Below, piece after piece: positions 59,549 through 64,000 of a stretch of 64,000 bases of DNA (its first letter is position 1; each line of letters starts with the position of its first letter). Source of the stretch: Streptococcus mitis (lineage in GTDB: Bacteria; Bacillota; Bacilli; Lactobacillales; Streptococcaceae); assembly GCF_946190375.1 (NCBI RefSeq), contig NZ_CAMIAF010000001.1:1-64000 (forward strand), in the 5' to 3' direction. A program made the translations under genes and the position numbers. The notes below the pieces were generated by a model that saw only the letters and a list, made by a program, of their open reading frames with translations, searched no databases and was not told the origin of the DNA.

Positions 59549-59969
59549 TATTTTAGCTCCACAAAAAACAATTTACTTTTTCACTCAAAGAGTACCTTAC
59601 TATTTGCCTGTGTTCATACTTATGATTCAAGCTCACAATCACACACTCAGCGGTTCGGACTTACCGTATCATTTCGTCGGTACCTTTCCTCATTCTACGA
59701 GTCCTATCCCATAACTTCGTTGATAGCTCAGCTCGTACAAGTAGTGATACCGCCTCAACGTGTGTTAATATTCTTCTTTTATACTAATAAACAAAAGGCA
59801 ATGAAAATCATTTTAAAATGATACTGTGGAACGGAAAGATTTTCGCCACTTCCAAAAGAAACGACATTCATCACTCCACTTTAAATTATAATAGATAATT
59901 CTCTAACATAGATCATCTAATTAGCAAATCGTTACTTTCAATAATGGATATGCTGATCTAAAGTTAAAA
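59549..59969. other. Non-coding stretch of 420 bases, unassigned
   Basis: No convincing gene on either strand. The minus strand from ~59775 to 59580 is GC-richer than its flanks and contains a patterned stretch (gaggcggtatcactacttgt, ggtaccgacgaaatgatacg, cggtaagtccgaaccgctga) that looks structured, somewhat like part of a group II intron or other RNA, but I cannot assign it. The remainder (59820-59969) is AT-rich. Confidence 0.4.
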
Positions 59970-60707
59970 TTACTTTTCCCTACTAATTCTATTGCTAGCC
60001 AATATAGTATAAATCAAATAAACAATAAAAAGGATGATAAAAATAACATTAATTTTTAACACAAAATAGAGATTTAACAAATTTGCGAACGCATGAAATA
60101 ATAGACAGTATCCCACAGATTTCGTTTGACGGTAAAGAAGCCCTAAAACAAAACTTAAAAATAATGTATATATAAAAAAGAAAATAAAAGGAAATCCTTG
60201 ATGACTTTCTCCAACTATAAACCATAAAGGCAGATGCCATATCCCCCAAATTGATCCTACAATCAAATTAGATTGCCAATAAGTATATTTTTTATCAAGT
60301 AACGGTTGTAATATACCTCTCCATCCTAATTCTTCATGTCCACCACCAAAAAAAATTAATTGTATAAAGAATAGCGGCATCAGATAAATTGATACTCCGT
60401 TTAATTCTAAGGAAGATACAGAGAATAGTATCAAAATTGCTAACAAATGAATAATGAAATAAATACTACTATTTTTTCTTTTATTAAATACAAAATGTTT
60501 AAATTTTATATTATTACTTTTCAAATAAAAGCCACTTGCAATAGCTGGACCAAGTGCACCAACTATATGTAATATTCTCCCTATAAACGTATCTAATCCC
60601 AAAATATGAGATTGTGTAAATAGGGAAAGAAGTCCCCAAGCTATATAAGTAATTCCGAATGTACAATAAAGATAATTTTTTAAATTCCTTTTATCAATTT
60701 CTGTCAT
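59970..60707 (-). CDS. CPBP-family membrane protease (CAAX/Abi type)
   Basis: A 245-residue membrane protein with about seven helices. Motifs are GGGHEELGWRGILQPLL (Glu-Glu-x-x-x-Arg, ~residue 125) and SIWGIWHLPLWF (His), plus FHAFANLL (His), the CPBP metal-site pattern. Family members process prenyl proteins, mature peptides or give bacteriocin immunity. It stands alone and is AT-rich compared with the neighbours. Confidence 0.85.
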   Translation of the reverse strand: MTEIDKRNLKNYLYCTFGITYIAWGLLSLFTQSHILGLDTFIGRILHIVGALGPAIASGFYLKSNNIKFKHFVFNKRKNSSIYFIIHLLAILILFSVSSLELNGVSIYLMPLFFIQLIFFGGGHEELGWRGILQPLLDKKYTYWQSNLIVGSIWGIWHLPLWFIVGESHQGFPFIFFFIYTLFLSFVLGLLYRQTKSVGYCLLFHAFANLLNLYFVLKINVIFIILFIVYLIYTILASNRISREK

Positions 60708-60803
60708 TTTATCTTCCTAATCTTGATTATTCTACGTATAATATTTTTTTACTGCTTCTTAGTTGCTCTCGATTATAACTACCTATATTCTATCATAAAA
60801 ACA

Positions 60804-60838
60804 CAAAAAAAGCCTTACAATCAAGGCTTTTCATTATT
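60804..60838. terminator. Terminator after the RlmD-like gene
   Basis: aagcctt and aaggctt pair around acaatc with A-rich and T-rich flanks. Confidence 0.7.
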
Positions 60839-60855
60839 GAATCATACCAAGCTTT

Positions 60856-62223
<1,368 letters not shown>

Positions 62224-62307
62224 CTATTGGCCGACAAAAAAGACGGCAACGTTACGGTTACCATCTATTATACCATGAAATTTGTAATCAGATTCTCTTT
62301 ATCTATG

Positions 62308-62874
62308 CTAGTTCATTGCTTTAAATGCTGCTTCTGCATCCGCATTACTGATAGCACCAAATTGAATCTTTCCAATCTTTCCTTGGCTATCAATTAAATA
62401 TTCTGTAGGAATGCTTCGGATTTGATAAGCTTGGAATGTGGTTGCTTTTGTGTCATAAAGAACTGGGATATCCTTATAACCTTGATCTTGGAACCATTGT
62501 GGGAATTGCTCGACAGTTTTTTCACCTTGAATTCCTGGAGCAATGACACTAAGAATTTCAAAATCACGATCTGGTTTCGCCGCTAGTTCCATCAACTCTG
62601 GCATACTTTTCTTACATGGACCACACCAGGAAGCCCAAAACTTCAAATAGACTTTTTTACCCTTATAATCCGATAACTTAACTTCTTTGCCATCCATAGA
62701 TTGCAATGTGAAGTCTGGAGCATCTTTTCCAACAGCAATTTGTTGTACAGTCGTTTGTTGCTGTTTTTTTGGGGATTGTTGTGGAGCTTGAGTCTTTTTA
62801 GTCTCTTCCTCACCACAGGCTATCAATACGACTAATGACAAGAGGCTTAAGCCAGCAAATATTATTTTTTTCAT
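62308..62874 (-). CDS. TlpA-type thioredoxin lipoprotein
   Basis: A 188-residue lipoprotein: signal MKKIIFAGLSLLSLVVLIAC with lipobox LIAC, then a charged linker of Q/K/T, and a TlpA-like thioredoxin domain with the active site WASWCGPCKKSMPEL. Relatives in pneumococcus (Etrx) deliver electrons at the cell surface to methionine sulfoxide reductase; no msrAB gene is next to it here. Start 62874 has the ribosome site aaaggag. It lies 10 bases downstream of ccdA. Confidence 0.9.
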   Translation of the reverse strand: MKKIIFAGLSLLSLVVLIACGEEETKKTQAPQQSPKKQQQTTVQQIAVGKDAPDFTLQSMDGKEVKLSDYKGKKVYLKFWASWCGPCKKSMPELMELAAKPDRDFEILSVIAPGIQGEKTVEQFPQWFQDQGYKDIPVLYDTKATTFQAYQIRSIPTEYLIDSQGKIGKIQFGAISNADAEAAFKAMN

Positions 62875-62884
62875 TTGTTCTCCT

Positions 62885-63592
62885 TTATTCAAAAATTCCA
62901 GCTAGAACATTTACTTGTCCTAATAGTAATAAAATTCCCATTAAAATAATGAGGAAACCACCAATTTTCTTTAGTAGCATCATATGGCGCTTGATTTTAC
63001 TAAAATAAGGCATCACTACTCCTGAAGCTAGTGCCAAGACCAAGAAAGGAATTGCCATCCCTAGAGTGTAAATCAAGGTATAAATAGCACCTTGCCAAGC
63101 GCCATTGCCTCCAGAAGCCGCAAGCGCTAAAACAGAACTCAAAACTGGACCGATACAAGGCGTCCAACCGAAGCTAAAGGTAATACCGAGTAAAAAGGCC
63201 GACCAATAACGATTGGCTTCTGATTTCTTAAAAGTAAAGCTTTTTTGAACCTCTAATTTCTTAAAATGAAAAATTTCCATCTGGTGAAGGCCCAAAATAA
63301 TGATAATCGTACCCATGGTATAGCGAAACCAATTGGCATAGAGAATATTACCAAAGTAACCAGCACCAAATCCTAGAATAAAGAAAATGAGTGAAATACC
63401 TGCGATAAAGCAAAGCGTTCGAATCAAGCCTGACCAGGCAACTTTTCTTCCAAATAAGGAGAAGCTTTTTGCACTTTTCTGATCATCCAGCAAAATTCCA
63501 GCATAAACTGGCAGAAGTGGAAAAATACAAGGAGAAAAGAAGGACAATACCCCTGCTAGAAAAACGGAGATTGAAAATACTATCGTTTCCAA
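62885..63592 (-). CDS. ccdA: CcdA-family thiol-disulfide transporter
   Basis: A 235-residue membrane protein with about six helices. The redox cysteines are in SPCIFPLLPVYAG (first helix) and TPCIGPVLSS (fourth helix), as in CcdA/DsbD-beta. It passes reducing power across the membrane, most likely to the TlpA-type lipoprotein encoded right after it. Confidence 0.92.
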   Translation of the reverse strand: METIVFSISVFLAGVLSFFSPCIFPLLPVYAGILLDDQKSAKSFSLFGRKVAWSGLIRTLCFIAGISLIFFILGFGAGYFGNILYANWFRYTMGTIIIILGLHQMEIFHFKKLEVQKSFTFKKSEANRYWSAFLLGITFSFGWTPCIGPVLSSVLALAASGGNGAWQGAIYTLIYTLGMAIPFLVLALASGVVMPYFSKIKRHMMLLKKIGGFLIILMGILLLLGQVNVLAGIFE

Positions 63593-63730
63593 TAAAGAAC
63601 CAACTTTCTTAAGAATTTAAACCTATTGTACTATAAATATTAAAATTTGTATCAAGTTTGCTACGGTTAACTGTCTTTATTATTATATTATATAAAACAA
63701 ACTCTTTAATAGTACACTATGTTTTCTAAA

Positions 63731-63799
63731 ACATTATTAGAAATTGATTTGAATTTCGCATCAAAGGTGTCCAATTTTTATTTCATTCCATTATAGATA
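63731..63799. repeat. Dispersed intergenic repeat, copy D
   Basis: acattattagaaattgattt then atttcattccattata matches the repeat at 35716-35780, 43370-43433 and 54058-54114. It is followed by an inverted repeat (aagattgaagaaa / tttcttcaatct) before map, the terminator of map. Confidence 0.55.
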
Positions 63800-63860
63800 A
63801 AAGAAAAGATTGAAGAAATTTGTCCAAGTCGACTTTTTCTTCAATCTACTTTTACTTATT

Positions 63861-64000
63861 TTAATAAGTCCCTTCTTCACCTTGACTAGTCAAGATAACA
63901 GGTCCATCTTTCGTAATCACGAATTGGTGTTCATATTGGCAAGATAGGCCACCATCAATGGTCTTATGGGCCCAACCGGTCTTCATATCTGTATCAATTT
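63861..64000 (-). CDS. map: Methionine aminopeptidase type I, C-terminal end (partial)
   Basis: The minus strand up to the window edge reads IDTDMKTGWAHKTIDGGLSC and QYEHQFVITKDGPVILTSQG and then EEGTY and stop. The QYEHQFVI segment contains the metal-binding glutamate region of type I methionine aminopeptidase, which removes the start Met of nascent proteins. Only 46 codons are in the window. Confidence 0.9.
   Translation of the reverse strand, partial: IDTDMKTGWAHKTIDGGLSCQYEHQFVITKDGPVILTSQGEEGTY

Noticed and set aside
59462-59821. A 119-codon plus-strand frame over the non-coding stretch
   Set aside because: It overlaps the end of the SAP-like gene on the other strand, has no ribosome site, and its composition is erratic.

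Overview
The window looks like a chromosomal segment of a Streptococcus mitis-group organism (the S. pneumoniae / S. mitis / S. pseudopneumoniae / S. oralis neighbourhood). The reasons are an AT-rich genome, two clear BOX repeats of the pneumococcal type, a streptococcal XerS recombinase beside a difSL-like site, PgdA, a CcdA/surface-thioredoxin pair, and gene blocks in the same order as in pneumococcus. Exact species cannot be fixed from the sequence alone.

Layout. 1-620: end of a prophage or phage-like element (a CW_7 lysin tail) followed by stacked attachment scars made of the tmRNA (ssrA) 3' end. 622-2798: bta-like thioredoxin and phosphoglucomutase (minus). 2952-6977: ABC-F ATPase, Rgg regulator, MFS exporter. 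7070-9028: ligA. 9147-19010: glycogen metabolism (pullulanase pulA, gapN, glgBCDA with a CcpA-type cre box on the promoter). 19069-22748: SerB-like phosphatase, glycerate kinase, YueI-like protein, enolase. 22750-24450: decayed phage integrase 3' end, xerS and the difSL site, that is the replication terminus. Most genes left of it point right and most genes right of it point left, as expected for two converging replichores.

24450-32640: a GTAC-centred repeat array, metK under a candidate SMK-box (SAM-III) riboswitch with a large insertion, small membrane protein, HAD phosphatase, ABC exporter, two-component system, and a frameshifted VIT-family gene ending at a BOX element. 32687-35560: BceAB-type transporter preceded by a previously unlisted 36-codon gene and a TTACA/TGTAA operator cluster. 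35963-41999: an AT-rich secreted/membrane protein pair, PspC protein, a SprT-like protein that has lost its C-terminus, tex, a candidate small RNA, a 43-aa protein and a permease/TIGR03943 pair. 42055-43350: nested IS110 and IS630 remnants.

43554-50161: DUF896 protein, glyS, glyQ, a frameshifted GFA-family gene and a T-box leader (one transcription unit), aldo-keto reductase and PgdA. 50230-58647: repeat element, ClC channel, rnhB, rbgA, an ISL3-type solo remnant, hydrolase, small unknown protein, GH13 alpha-glucan hydrolase with its own cre box, NTase-like protein, lipid kinase. 58759-64000: ADP-ribosylglycohydrolase fragment, SAP-like protein, unexplained non-coding stretch, CPBP protease, RlmD-like methyltransferase, TlpA-type lipoprotein, CcdA, and the C-terminus of methionine aminopeptidase.

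Functional themes: storage and use of alpha-glucans under catabolite repression (pgm, glgBCDA, pulA, GH13 enzyme), lower glycolysis (gapN, eno), envelope defence (PgdA, BceAB-like, thioredoxin relay) and terminus functions. Recurrent gene decay (VIT, GFA, SprT-like, ARH, integrase, three transposases) and stacked att scars mark the accessory sites. Three genes (ABC-F, ligA, tex) have a -10 hexamer placed so that the start codon itself would be the first transcribed base.
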